Origin: Acidobacteria bacterium UBA2994
GTDB taxonomy: Bacteria; Acidobacteriota; Vicinamibacteria; Vicinamibacterales; UBA8438
NCBI GenBank assembly: GCA_002346545.1
Contig: DEAA01000059.1
Span: 1-43,724 of the forward strand
Direction of reading: 5' to 3'
Length of the DNA stretch: 43,724 bases
Notes under the pieces: model-generated
Seen by the model: only the letters and a program-made list of their open reading frames with translations
Databases searched by the model: none
What the model was told of the DNA's origin: nothing
Shown here: one piece after another, positions 1 through 8,898 of the stretch
How positions within the stretch are numbered: position 1 is the stretch's first letter
Layout: each line of letters starts with the position of its first letter
Program-made: the position numbers and the translations under genes

Positions 1-2
1 GA

Positions 3-1217
3 CTCGTGCTGGCGATCACCCTCGCCGGCTGCGCTTCGCGCACCTCGCCGGCGACCGCCCCCACCATACCAGTGGAGCCTGCCGACTTCGAGACCCAGCT
101 CTCCGAATATGTTCAGGTGCAAGAGGCGCTAGCCGCCGACGACTTCGTCGCCGCCCGGACCGAGCTCGAAGAATTCGCTCAGCTCACCGACGCCGCCACG
201 CAGGCTCTGGCCCTTGTCGCTCTCGACGCTGGAAACATCGAGGCCATGCGCGCCGACTTCAAACCACTATCCGAGTCGCTGGTGTCCCAGGAGCTCCCCC
301 AGGGGTTCGCGCGCGCCTACTGTCCGATGTACGACAACGGGTCTTCCTGGATTCAACGCGACGGCCCGGTCCGCAATCCCTATTACGGCGCGGCCATGCT
401 GACCTGCGGCGTGGTCGACGCGGCCGCCGGCGCGCATATGGACCACGGCCCACAGCACGGTGGCACCGTGTTCATGGCGCCAGACAGCTTCCATCACATC
501 GAAGGCATCTACCCCGAGCCTGGTGTGTTCCGGCTGTATGCGACGAATAACTACCGGGAACCGGTCGACGTCAGCGGCTGGACCGGCCGGGCCGTCACCC
601 AGGAGGACTACGACGCGGACACGGACGAGTTCGTCGAGGTGGCCGCGTTCGACCTCATCCCCGGCCCGGATGGTGCCTACCTCGAGGCGCTGATCCCGGG
701 CGGCGCGATTCCTGCCGAGGTCGCGGCCAAGGTGTTCTTCGAACCGGACTTCCCCGCCGAGCGGTTCGACTTCATCTTCGCCGAGCTCACGGTCGAAGCG
801 TCGGTGGACGCCGCTCCGACCAGTGGCGCGGTCGCCCTGGACGCTCCTGAGACGGTGCCGCTATCGCAACGTATCCTGCCAGACATCCCGGCCCAGGCTG
901 GCGACATCGCGGTCGCAATTGTCACGCGGGACCGCCAGATCCAGGACATGATCGGGCGCGGCGCCTTTACCGAGATATTCATCCCGGCTCTTCAGGCCAA
1001 GGAGCTCGCGTTGGCGCTTCAGCGCAACGAACAGCCGCTACCAGATGCCGCGCGCAATCAGGTTCAGATTGCCGTACGTCACCTCGTACGAGCAGCCTAT
1101 CTGCTCGACTGGTACGGCGACCTGGGCAACAAGAACGACGTCGACAGTGCGTACGGCGTATTTGGCGACGCGGTCGGTATCATCAGTGAGGTCTACGGCC
1201 TACCAGGCGGCCAGTAA
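3..1217 (+). CDS. Metal-efflux-associated lipoprotein with DUF3347-like domain (5' end cut)
   Basis: The reading frame is open to the window edge. The first in-frame start (GTG at 6) leaves only eight residues before a lipobox cysteine (L-A-G-C), so the true start and most of the signal peptide lie outside the window. The mature protein is predicted to be lipid-anchored. Around residues 101-135 (counting from the GTG) it has a CPM motif, a W-I-Q stretch, N-P-Y-Y-G and M-L-T-C-G, the pattern of DUF3347-type domains found in CusB-like metal-efflux adaptors and copper-handling proteins. A His-rich stretch (H144, H147, H151) follows, then an F-R-L-Y segment. From this I infer binding of copper or a similar metal outside the cytoplasm. 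The cytochrome-like gene starts 19 bases downstream and is probably co-transcribed. The C-terminal 150 residues are not recognised. The domain call is from memory of the family. Confidence 0.6.
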   Translation, partial: LVLAITLAGCASRTSPATAPTIPVEPADFETQLSEYVQVQEALAADDFVAARTELEEFAQLTDAATQALALVALDAGNIEAMRADFKPLSESLVSQELPQGFARAYCPMYDNGSSWIQRDGPVRNPYYGAAMLTCGVVDAAAGAHMDHGPQHGGTVFMAPDSFHHIEGIYPEPGVFRLYATNNYREPVDVSGWTGRAVTQEDYDADTDEFVEVAAFDLIPGPDGAYLEALIPGGAIPAEVAAKVFFEPDFPAERFDFIFAELTVEASVDAAPTSGAVALDAPETVPLSQRILPDIPAQAGDIAVAIVTRDRQIQDMIGRGAFTEIFIPALQAKELALALQRNEQPLPDAARNQVQIAVRHLVRAAYLLDWYGDLGNKNDVDSAYGVFGDAVGIISEVYGLPGGQ

Positions 1218-1236
1218 GGCGCTACAAGGGAATGCG

Positions 1237-2451
1237 ATGCGACGCTATACCGCAGTACTCGTCGGAGCAACGTTAGTCCTGGCCCTCGGCCCCATTAGAC
1301 AGCAGATTCACGGCCATACGCCGATCGCGTCCAGGTTCACCTACAACGAACACATCTATCCTATTTTTGAAGACCAGTGCGGAAGCTGCCACGTCGAAGG
1401 CGGCATCGCCCCAATGTCGCTGCTGACCTACCAGGAGGCGTATCCCTGGACTCAATCCATTCGCGAAGAAGTCCTGGGGCTACGGATGCCACCCTGGAAG
1501 GCTGAAGACGGCTTCGGTCAGTTCAAGAATGGCCACGTACTCCCGGCTCACGAGCTCGACATGATCCTAGAGTGGGCGGCCGGTGGTTATCCGCAGGGAC
1601 CTCGAGACCAGGTTCCGACGCCTCCCGCTCCGCTCACCGACTGGAAACTTGGGGCCCCGACCCTGGAGCTGACCATTCCGGAACCATTCGCCCTGGGCGC
1701 GAATACCAGCGAGGTGGTCCGCTATTTCGCGATGGACAGCGGGCTAGAGACCGAACAACTGATCACCGGCGTTGAAGTGCTTCCCAGCAGCCGCGCCGTC
1801 GTGCGCCATGTCTCGGTCTACGTCGACACGAGCGGCACGGCGCGCGCTGCCGACAGCGCCGACCCGGCGCCCGGATTTGCGGACGGATTCACCGGGCAAC
1901 CGGTCTCGGTCTGGTGGCCAGGTCAACAGGTGGTCACCCTCGACGACGTCGGATACGCTCTGCCGGCCGGCGCCGACGTGGTCGTGCGCATCCTGTACAA
2001 GAAGACCTGGATCACCGAAGGCCAGCAGTTCTCAGACCAGACCCGGCTCGGGCTGCACCTGGCGTCGGACGTCTCTCCTATCGACTCCGCCGTCCTCCAC
2101 TCGCAGTCTGACCCGATCGATCGCCAGCTGACGTTCAGTCACCAGGTGGACGAGGACCTCACGCTGCTCGGCCTCCTACCCGAAGTGGATATCGATGCGA
2201 CCGAGCTCAAGGTCGAAGGGGTCCACCCAGACGGCTCTCGTGAGCCGCTCCTGCTTATCCGTGAGCCGGACGCCGACTGGCCGACTCGCTACTGGTTCGA
2301 CACCCCCCACGTAATGCCCACCGGTAGCCATATCGAGGTGACGGCCACCCTCCGCCCAGGCGCCGAGCGGCGCGCCGTGTCCTCCCTATTCACCAGCCAG
2401 GCGCCAGTGCGTCTGCTCCTAGACTTCACTTCGGCCTCGGCCGCGAACTGA
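1237..2451 (+). CDS. Exported c-type cytochrome / ascorbate-dependent monooxygenase-like protein
   Basis: 404 aa. I chose the ATG at 1237 because it follows an AAGGGA ribosome-binding site and begins a signal-anchor (M-R-R-Y then a hydrophobic run). One haem c site, C-G-S-C-H, is at residues 48-52. A M-P-P-W motif (84-87) and a W-A-A-G-G segment follow; these are typical of the small cytochrome domain that precedes copper type II ascorbate-dependent monooxygenase-like modules in Acidobacteria and Planctomycetes. The C-terminal 270 residues are β-rich, with a V-R-H-V-S-V-Y-V strand resembling the first copper-site strand of that module, although the usual H-H pair is R-H here. A periplasmic redox role is likely but the substrate is unknown. 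Position next to a DUF3347-like lipoprotein is consistent with a copper connection. Confidence 0.6.
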   Translation: MRRYTAVLVGATLVLALGPIRQQIHGHTPIASRFTYNEHIYPIFEDQCGSCHVEGGIAPMSLLTYQEAYPWTQSIREEVLGLRMPPWKAEDGFGQFKNGHVLPAHELDMILEWAAGGYPQGPRDQVPTPPAPLTDWKLGAPTLELTIPEPFALGANTSEVVRYFAMDSGLETEQLITGVEVLPSSRAVVRHVSVYVDTSGTARAADSADPAPGFADGFTGQPVSVWWPGQQVVTLDDVGYALPAGADVVVRILYKKTWITEGQQFSDQTRLGLHLASDVSPIDSAVLHSQSDPIDRQLTFSHQVDEDLTLLGLLPEVDIDATELKVEGVHPDGSREPLLLIREPDADWPTRYWFDTPHVMPTGSHIEVTATLRPGAERRAVSSLFTSQAPVRLLLDFTSASAAN

Positions 2452-2454
2452 GAA

Positions 2455-2690
2455 GGTCCGCCCGGGACGTTCGGGAGCCTCCCTCATCGAACGGCGCCCC
2501 TCTGGCTGCGGGCCCTCCTAGTCTCGTGTGCTCCCGGCGTGGACTGGACGGCCTGGATCCACAGGGATGGATTCCGGAGAAGCGTATCTCGCTGGAAAAC
2601 GCAATCGACACCTATACCAGCCCCGCCTATGCGGGGTTCTTCGATGAGGTGGTCGGACAGATTACGGTGGAGCGCTCCGCCGAGAAGTAG
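2455..2690 (+). pseudogene. Remnant of a YtcJ-like amidohydrolase C-terminus
   Basis: From 2550 to the TAG at 2688-2690 a reading frame gives ...D-G-L-D-P-Q-G-W-I-P-E-K-R-I-S-L-E, then A-I-D-T-Y-T-S-P-A-Y-A-G-F and V-G-Q-I. This matches the C-terminal pattern of YtcJ-type amidohydrolases (D-G-x-P-x-G-W-x-P-E-Q-x-I-S-x-E-x-A-x-x-Y-T, then A-Y-A-x-F, then G-x-I-x-x-G-K-x-A-D). The frame ends just where G-K-L-A-D would be expected. Upstream, about 2461-2530, a different frame reads F-G-S-L-P-H and A-P-L, which could be the damaged F-G-S-D-W-P-x-A-P-L segment, implying a frameshift. No start codon or metal-binding N-terminal barrel is present. It fills the gap between two convergent genes. The family assignment is from memory of the motif. 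Confidence 0.5.
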
Positions 2691-2691
2691 G

Positions 2692-3747
2692 TCAACTAAG
2701 CTCAATCGAACCGTCCACACGCATCAGCTCTGCATTGAGCAGCGCCGCGCCGGCCGCGCCCCTGACGGTGTTGTGACCCATCGCGACAAACTTGTGCCCC
2801 AGGACGGGACAGGCCCGGAGTCGACCGACCGACACAGCCATCCCCCGCTCCCGGTCAGCATCCAACCGTGGCTGCGGACGATCCCCCTCGGCGCGATAGA
2901 TCACCGGCCGTGGTGGCGCACTCGGCAATGCCTCCTCCTGTGGACGCCCGATGAATGCACTCCACGCAGCGATCAGCGCGTCACCCTCGACTGACTGGCC
3001 AAGTGCCACACTGACGAGCTCCATATGCCCGTTGATCACCGGCACTCGGGTCGTGGTCGCACTGACCACCACCGGATGCAGCGCGATTCCGCCATCCCCG
3101 AGCTCTCCGAGAATCTTCTGGGTCTCGGTCTCCATCTTCGGCTCTTCGCCTCGGATGAGCGGAAGAACGTTCCCGAGGATGTCGAGCGACGCCACACCCG
3201 GATACCCTCCACCCGAGACCGCCTGCTGCGTCGAGACGATGACCCGCTGCAATCCGAAGGTGCGGAGCGGCGCCAAGGCGAGTGCCAGCACGACCGTCGA
3301 GCAGTTCGGATTGGTAACGATCCGACCGTCCCAGCCACGCTCCGCCTGCTGCCGATCCAGGAGGGCCAGATGATCAGCGTTGATCTCTGGAATTATGAGC
3401 GGGACGACCGGGTCCATCCGATGATTACTGGCGTTACTCACCACGATGTGGCCCGCCTGGGCGTATGCGATCTCCACCTCTCCCGCCACTGACGAATCGA
3501 GCCCGGAAAACAGCAGTCGCGGGGCATTACCAGGAACCACGCGTTCGACCGTCATCCTGGCCACGGCATCCGGGCGGGGAACGGGCAGCCGCCACTGGGT
3601 CGCCTCTTCATAGGCTTTGCCCGCAGACCGTTCGCTCGCGCCAATCCAGCTCACCTCGAACCACGGGTGATCCACTAGCTCAGCGATGAACTCCTGGCCC
3701 ACGGTGCCGGTGGCACCCAGTATCCCGACCTCGATCTTCGCGCTCAT
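2692..3747 (-). CDS. asd: Aspartate-semialdehyde dehydrogenase, archaeal/fungal-type
   Basis: 351 aa from the ATG at 3747; the frame extends upstream but the N-terminal Rossmann fold begins right after this ATG. The enzyme reduces aspartyl phosphate to aspartate semialdehyde with NADPH in the cytoplasm, the branch point to Thr, Met, Ile and Lys. The nucleotide-binding G-A-T-G-T-V-G motif is at residues 11-17 and the active-site cysteine is in N-P-N-C-S-T (Cys149). The length and the N-P-N-C-S-T-V context fit the archaeal/fungal subfamily rather than the shorter E. coli type. It is the last gene of the hom-thrC-lysC-asd operon, 40 bases after lysC. Its stop lies two bases from the end of the amidohydrolase remnant on the other strand. 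Confidence 0.94.
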   Translation of the reverse strand: MSAKIEVGILGATGTVGQEFIAELVDHPWFEVSWIGASERSAGKAYEEATQWRLPVPRPDAVARMTVERVVPGNAPRLLFSGLDSSVAGEVEIAYAQAGHIVVSNASNHRMDPVVPLIIPEINADHLALLDRQQAERGWDGRIVTNPNCSTVVLALALAPLRTFGLQRVIVSTQQAVSGGGYPGVASLDILGNVLPLIRGEEPKMETETQKILGELGDGGIALHPVVVSATTTRVPVINGHMELVSVALGQSVEGDALIAAWSAFIGRPQEEALPSAPPRPVIYRAEGDRPQPRLDADRERGMAVSVGRLRACPVLGHKFVAMGHNTVRGAAGAALLNAELMRVDGSIELS

Positions 3748-3787
3748 GTCCGTACGGTCTCCTACGCTCGCCGCTCTCGCTACAACG

Positions 3788-5044
3788 CTATGCCGTCGCA
3801 GCCTCTGCCCCACCCGCCGGAAAGAACTCGGCATGCACCGATCGCGTCGCCTCCTCCAACCGATCCGCCGAGATTACGCAGGCCACCTTCATCTCCGACG
3901 AGCTGATGCAGTCGATATTGATTCCCTCGCGCGCCAGCACCGCGAACATCCTGGCCGCCAAGCCTGGCGTCGACGCCAAGCGCGACCCCACGATCGATAT
4001 CTTCGCCACGTCATCCTCAACAACGCAACCGCTCGTGACCTTGTCGGCCTCCCATTGCTCCACAAGCTCGCGCGCGCCATCCAGAAACTCTTTATCGAGA
4101 ATGAGCGTGATTCGACCCTGATGCGCTGAGCTGGCGCTCTGGATTATCAAGCGGATATTGATCCCAGCCGCCGCCAGGTCCTGAAACACACGAGCCGCAA
4201 GCCCGGGCTCGTCTGGCACATCCAGCAGAGTCACCTTGGCAATCTTCGCGTCACTGGTCACACTGATGACTTCCGCTCGTTCCATGATCTCCTCACCTTC
4301 CCGAATCCAGGTACCTTCGCGCAGATGGAAGCTGCTCCTCACGTGGATGGGCACGTCATACTCCATGCACACCTCGGCCGCCCGCGGATGCAGTACCTTG
4401 GCTCCGCTCGACGCCATCTCGATCGCCTCCTCATAGCTGATAGCCGGCCACAACCGCGCGCCTGGCACCCGCGACGGGTCCGCTGAGAACACCCCGTCCA
4501 CATCGGTGCAGATCTCACAGGCGTCGGCACCGAGCGCCGCCGCTAGCGCCGCACCGGTGATGTCGCTCCCGCCGCGACCCAACGTGGTGACGTCGTTGGT
4601 CTCGTTAATCCCCTGAAACCCGGTCACGATGACGACCCGCCCACTGTCGAGCTCCTCGTGGATGCGCCCCGTGTCGATACTCCGGATCCGAGCGAAGTTA
4701 AAAACGCCGTCGGTCCGGATTCCGCACTGGAGCGCTGTCAACGACACTGCCGAGATGCCACGCGCCTGTAGCGCCAGGCCGAGCAGCGACACCGTGATCT
4801 GCTCGCCGGTAGACAGCAGCAGATCCATCTCGCGCCCTTCCGGCCGCTCGGACACCTGATGCGCTAGACCGACCAACTCATCGGTCGTGCTACCCATGGC
4901 CGAGAGGACCACGACGAGACGCGGCGTCTGGGTCAGATTCGACTCGATCCGGTCGGCAATCGCCAGAATCCGCTCCGCGGTTGCCACCGATGTTCCTCCG
5001 TACTTCTGGACCACCACCGGTGGCCTTTCTCCGCGCTCGCTCAT
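3788..5044 (-). CDS. lysC: Aspartate kinase with two ACT domains
   Basis: 418 aa. I chose the ATG at 5044 because GAGGAGGG lies immediately upstream; the upstream extension of the frame is not conserved. It phosphorylates aspartate, the first step of the aspartate amino acid family. The kinase motif K-Y-G-G-T-S is at residues 14-19. A G-R-G-G-S-D segment follows near the middle, and two ACT modules fill roughly the last 150 residues, the usual site of feedback inhibition by Lys and/or Thr. The gene starts 7 bases after the LOR/SDH-domain gene stops, which suggests translational coupling. Being in the attenuator-headed operon, its transcription probably responds to threonine supply. Confidence 0.95.
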   Translation of the reverse strand: MSERGERPPVVVQKYGGTSVATAERILAIADRIESNLTQTPRLVVVLSAMGSTTDELVGLAHQVSERPEGREMDLLLSTGEQITVSLLGLALQARGISAVSLTALQCGIRTDGVFNFARIRSIDTGRIHEELDSGRVVIVTGFQGINETNDVTTLGRGGSDITGAALAAALGADACEICTDVDGVFSADPSRVPGARLWPAISYEEAIEMASSGAKVLHPRAAEVCMEYDVPIHVRSSFHLREGTWIREGEEIMERAEVISVTSDAKIAKVTLLDVPDEPGLAARVFQDLAAAGINIRLIIQSASSAHQGRITLILDKEFLDGARELVEQWEADKVTSGCVVEDDVAKISIVGSRLASTPGLAARMFAVLAREGINIDCISSSEMKVACVISADRLEEATRSVHAEFFPAGGAEAATA

Positions 5045-5051
5045 GCCCTCC

Positions 5052-6356
5052 TCATCCGCGCACAGGCCGGCTCGCACCAGGGGCGCAGGCTCCCTCTCGA
5101 GCGTGCTCGCGCCCACTGCCCGGTGCCATCTTCGATCCGAGTTGGGTCGCCAGCTGGTGAAGAAACAGTCCCACGTCGGTCACGATGCCAGCCGTCTGCG
5201 ACGACCCTCGGTCGGCAAGCTTGGTCACCACCGCCGGATTGATATCAACGCACACGACACGGACCCATGCCGGCAACATATTGCCCACTCCGATACTGTG
5301 GAGCATGGACGAGAGCATCAGCACCAACCGAGCCCCTTGGAGCTGCTCAGCGTACCGCTCCTGCGCCTCGCTCAAATCCATGATCGTGTCCGGCAGCGGG
5401 CCGTCGTCCCGGATGCTGCCAGCTAGAACAAACGGCACCTCACGACGAATCACCTCGTACATCAAGCCGCTCTGAAGCAGGCCCTCCGCGACGGCGCGTT
5501 CGATCCCCCCCACGCGGCGAATGGCATTGATGGCTCGCATGTGGTGCTTGTGTCCGTCATCGACCGCGACCCCGCGCTCGAGGTCGACCCCTAGCGAAGT
5601 ACCGTAGAACGCATGTTCAACATCGTGCACCGCCAGCGCGTTCCCCGCCAAGAGACTGTCGATCCAGCCGTAGCGTACTAGCTGGCTTAGATAGCCGCTC
5701 CCGCCGCTGTGCACGACCACCGGTCCGGCCACCACGACGACACGCCCCCCGTCCGCCTTAACCTCCTGCATCATCCGAACGACGCGCGCCACCGTCACCT
5801 CCACCCGTCGTTCGGTGGAGACATCGTTCGTCATGAACGCGAAGCCTAGCCGATCCCGCTCCTTGAATTCGGGCACTACGCGGATCCCGTCCACGCCGCA
5901 AACGACCGGGTCTCCCGCCCGCACGTCGCGAAGCTTTCGGCAGGCAGCGCGACCGTCGCTGACAACGACGACCGCATCCATCCGCTGCCGTTTCACGTCG
6001 AGCCACTCTCCGTCGTGACGGACCTGGGTACGTTGGTTGGTCGTCGAATAGAAGTCGTCGGGCACGAACCCGTCGCCAGCCGGCTCCAGACGCGCATCCC
6101 GCTGGGGACGGGGATAACACCCCAGCGGCACAAGCTCTTCGAGCAGCTCGCGGAGCGCCTCTTCGGATTTGGTCGTGACCTGCAGCTGTAACCGTGAGAA
6201 GTCGTCATTGGTCCGTCCGATGGCAAAGTCTAGGACGTGATACTTCGCTCCTCGCTCGATCACCTTGTCGAACACGGAGGCCAACAGACGGGAGTCGATC
6301 AGGTGACCTTCGGCCTCGACGATCTCGCTATGTCCATCGCTCATCGTTGCGGTCAC
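5052..6356 (-). CDS. LOR/SDH-domain protein (TIGR00300-like; possible ornithine cyclodeaminase)
   Basis: 434 aa from a GTG at 6356 that overlaps the thrC stop as GTGA; an ATG lies four codons later (6344). The sequence resembles the family once named 'LOR/SDH bifunctional enzyme conserved domain', which includes the C-terminal half of cyanobacterial AgrE/ArgZ-type proteins and the Methanococcus ornithine cyclodeaminase. The N-terminus has E-G-H-L-I-D-S, then F-A-I-G-R-T-N-D-D. The middle has V-V-A-G-P-V-V-V-H-S-G-G-S-G-Y and L-L-A-G-N-A-L-A-V-H-D, typical of the nucleotide-binding half. The guanidine-hydrolase domain of full ArgZ proteins is absent. Its place between thrC and lysC is unexplained: it could make proline from ornithine or act on a threonine-pathway intermediate. 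The function is not established here. Confidence 0.7.
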   Translation of the reverse strand: MTATMSDGHSEIVEAEGHLIDSRLLASVFDKVIERGAKYHVLDFAIGRTNDDFSRLQLQVTTKSEEALRELLEELVPLGCYPRPQRDARLEPAGDGFVPDDFYSTTNQRTQVRHDGEWLDVKRQRMDAVVVVSDGRAACRKLRDVRAGDPVVCGVDGIRVVPEFKERDRLGFAFMTNDVSTERRVEVTVARVVRMMQEVKADGGRVVVVAGPVVVHSGGSGYLSQLVRYGWIDSLLAGNALAVHDVEHAFYGTSLGVDLERGVAVDDGHKHHMRAINAIRRVGGIERAVAEGLLQSGLMYEVIRREVPFVLAGSIRDDGPLPDTIMDLSEAQERYAEQLQGARLVLMLSSMLHSIGVGNMLPAWVRVVCVDINPAVVTKLADRGSSQTAGIVTDVGLFLHQLATQLGSKMAPGSGREHAREGACAPGASRPVRG

Positions 6357-7603
6357 CGCACGCTCGCTTGAGCGGACCGTGACGCCAGAAAGGCCTCGAA
6401 CTCTTTCAAGGCTCGTCCGAGCCGCGTCGGCTGCTCGAGCTGATCGGCTACCACGTGCGACGTTTTGTAGCCGTTGCCAGTGATGCACACAACCACCGAC
6501 TCGTCACGCGGGATCACGCCAGCCTTAATCAGCTTGATCGCCACCGCGAGGGTTGTGCCGCCGGCTGGTTCGGTGAAGATCCCCTCAGTTCGCGCCAGCA
6601 GACCAACCGCGTCCAGGATCTCCCGGTCGGTGGCGCGCTCGCCCGAGCCGCCGCTCCCACGCACCGTCTCAAGCACTTGATGCCCGTCGGCAGGGTTCCC
6701 GATGGCGATCGACTTGGCGATGGTGTCCGGACGAACCGGCTCCGGATGAGTGGCGCCGCTCTCGAGCGCATTGATTACCGGGGCACAGCCAGCGGCCTGG
6801 GCCGCATGAATCCGCGGCAGCATCCCCTCGGTCAGCCCGACCTCACGCAGCTCACGGAACGCGCGGCCGATCCGAGGCAGCAGCGTGCCGCCGGCCACCG
6901 GCGACACGAGGTGCGTGGGATAGCGCCAGCCCAGCTGCTCGACAATCTCGAACGCGATGGTCTTCGCCCCTTCGGCGTAATAACTCCTCAGGTTGATGTT
7001 CGCGAATGCCCAGCCATATCGGTCACCAACCTGAGTGCACAGACGGTTCACGTCATCATAGGTGCCGTCGATGCCAACCACGTGGGGCCCCGCTACTGCC
7101 GACCCCAGAATCTTGCCCGGCTCCAAACTCTGCGGAATAAAGACGTAGCACTCCAGGCCAAGCCTCGCCGCATGCGCGGCCACACTATTGCCTAGGTTGC
7201 CCGTAGACGCGCACCCGAAGGTATCGAAACCCAGTTCGATAGCCCGGGTCGCAGCCACCGGCACCACCCGGTCCTTGTAGGACAGCGTGGGGTGATTGAC
7301 GGAATCGTCTTTGATGTACAGCTCGTCGACGCCAAGCTCCCGGCCAAGCCGATGCGCCCGCACGAGCGGCGTGTAGCCTGAATCGAGCCCGGTCAACGGC
7401 TCGCCATCAATCGGCAGTAGCTCCCGATACCGCCAGAGATTGTTGGGGCGTGCCTCGATGCTTTCGCGCGTCATCTCCCGCCGCACGAGGTCGTAGTCAT
7501 AGACCGCCTCGAGCGGGCCCAGGCACTGGTCACAGACATACAGCGCTTTGGGGGCGAACGCGGTCTTGCACATTGCGCACTGCAACCCGATCAACGCACT
7601 CAT
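6353..7603 (-). CDS. thrC: Threonine synthase with N-terminal zinc-ribbon
   Basis: 416 aa from an ATG that overlaps the hom stop by 4 bases. It converts O-phosphohomoserine to threonine using PLP, in the cytoplasm. Four cysteines (C9, C12, C24, C27) form an N-terminal zinc-ribbon, common in plant/archaeal-type threonine synthases. The PLP lysine is in S-Y-K-D-R (Lys110) and a phosphate-binding G-S-G-G-S segment is near residue 310. The next gene overlaps its stop codon. Together with hom and lysC/asd it provides the full route from aspartate to threonine except homoserine kinase, which I do not see in the window. Confidence 0.93.
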   Translation of the reverse strand: MSALIGLQCAMCKTAFAPKALYVCDQCLGPLEAVYDYDLVRREMTRESIEARPNNLWRYRELLPIDGEPLTGLDSGYTPLVRAHRLGRELGVDELYIKDDSVNHPTLSYKDRVVPVAATRAIELGFDTFGCASTGNLGNSVAAHAARLGLECYVFIPQSLEPGKILGSAVAGPHVVGIDGTYDDVNRLCTQVGDRYGWAFANINLRSYYAEGAKTIAFEIVEQLGWRYPTHLVSPVAGGTLLPRIGRAFRELREVGLTEGMLPRIHAAQAAGCAPVINALESGATHPEPVRPDTIAKSIAIGNPADGHQVLETVRGSGGSGERATDREILDAVGLLARTEGIFTEPAGGTTLAVAIKLIKAGVIPRDESVVVCITGNGYKTSHVVADQLEQPTRLGRALKEFEAFLASRSAQASVR

Positions 7604-8898
7604 ACCCCATCCTCCCCGTCGCTGAGGATCGGCAGCCAGACCGGCGCTTGCACATGGAAATCAAACCGCTCGATCTCGCCGAGCGCAGCGCTCACGGCCA
7701 TCGAGCCGCAAGTCTCGAGCGTCATCACGAACGGCAGTTCCGTCTTCGACCATCCTGGCTCCTGGAGCACGGCGTCCACGTTAACCCCATGCCGCGAGAA
7801 CACCTCCGCAAGAGCGGCGATGATGCCCGGACGATCCGCGATTGTGAACCGGAGGTAGTGGCCCGCTTCGAAACCTTGCACCACCCGAGCCGCCCGTTGT
7901 TTGTCGGGAAACAGATCCGTGGGAGCCACCGCCTGGCCGCGAGCCACAGCAACCAGGTCTGACACGACTGCCACTGCTGTGGGATCGCCACCGGCGCCAT
8001 AGCCGGAGAAGGCGGTTTCTCCACCATACCGTCCTTCCACGACGACGATGTTCTGGCTGCCGTCGACCCGGGCGAGCGGCGAGGCCTCGGGCACCAGAGA
8101 CGGCCGCACCGAGGCGCGGACGCTCCCATCATCAAGCACCTCGGCCTGAGCGACCTGACGGATCACACATCCCAGCCGCCTGGCGTAGGCGAAGTCGATC
8201 GCCGCGACAGACGTCATGGAGGCCAGGGGAATGTCGTCGGCCGTGACCACCTGCCTCAGCCCTACCGCAAGCAGAATTGCCAGCTTGGCCTGCGCATCGA
8301 AGCCTTCAACATCGGCGGTCGGATCCGCTTCGGCGTAGCCCAACCGCTGTGCCTCGGCCAGCGCGTCTTCGAACGAGACCCCGTCAGCCTCCATGCTCGT
8401 CAGGATGTAATTGCAGGTGCCGTTGAGAATTCCGCTTACTCGGGTCAACCGATCGCCGGATACCCCGTCCCTCATCCCGCGCACGATCGGGATGCCTCCA
8501 GCAACCGCCGCCTCGAACAGCAGCTGCGTCCCGTGACGACGTGCCTGACTCATCAGCTCGGTCCCAGCCTGTGCGATCACCTGCTTGTTGGCCGTAACCA
8601 CAGGTATCCCTGCCAACAGCGCCCGGTCGATCCAGTCCCGGGCAGGCGAGGTGCCGCCAATCAACTCGACAACGACATCGACCTCGGCGGCGAGCAGATC
8701 GTCGAACGATTCAGTCCACACGACATCCGGACCGGTCCAATCGACTCGCTTCGACGCGACATTGCGGTTAAAGACATGGGTTAGCGTGAGCTCGGCGTGC
8801 ACTCCACTGGTCAGAATTTTGGCTACGGACTGGCCTACGGTGCCAAAACCGGCAATGGCGACCCGACACTGCCGGGACCGCGCGGACTCGCTCGTCAT
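7600..8898 (-). CDS. hom: Homoserine dehydrogenase with C-terminal ACT domain
   Basis: 432 aa from the ATG at 8898. An in-frame TTG at 8931 would add 11 residues, but the Rossmann motif G-F-G-T-V-G (residues 17-22) fits the ATG better and the TTG has no clear ribosome-binding site. It reduces aspartate semialdehyde to homoserine. A N-G-T-C-N-Y-I-L segment marks the substrate domain. The last 75 residues are an ACT domain (D-R-P-G-I-I, then V-N-V-D-A-V-L-Q), the usual threonine-binding regulatory part. It is the first gene of the operon, downstream of a promoter, a Thr-containing leader ORF and a terminator, so it seems to be controlled by both attenuation and feedback. Confidence 0.95.
   Translation of the reverse strand: MTSESARSRQCRVAIAGFGTVGQSVAKILTSGVHAELTLTHVFNRNVASKRVDWTGPDVVWTESFDDLLAAEVDVVVELIGGTSPARDWIDRALLAGIPVVTANKQVIAQAGTELMSQARRHGTQLLFEAAVAGGIPIVRGMRDGVSGDRLTRVSGILNGTCNYILTSMEADGVSFEDALAEAQRLGYAEADPTADVEGFDAQAKLAILLAVGLRQVVTADDIPLASMTSVAAIDFAYARRLGCVIRQVAQAEVLDDGSVRASVRPSLVPEASPLARVDGSQNIVVVEGRYGGETAFSGYGAGGDPTAVAVVSDLVAVARGQAVAPTDLFPDKQRAARVVQGFEAGHYLRFTIADRPGIIAALAEVFSRHGVNVDAVLQEPGWSKTELPFVMTLETCGSMAVSAALGEIERFDFHVQAPVWLPILSDGEDGV

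Noticed and set aside
2621..2641. Hairpin CCCCGC-CTAT-GCGGGG followed by TTCTT as a terminator
   Set aside because: The stem is only 6 bp with a broken T-run, and the bases are explained as codons of the amidohydrolase remnant; possible but not supported enough.
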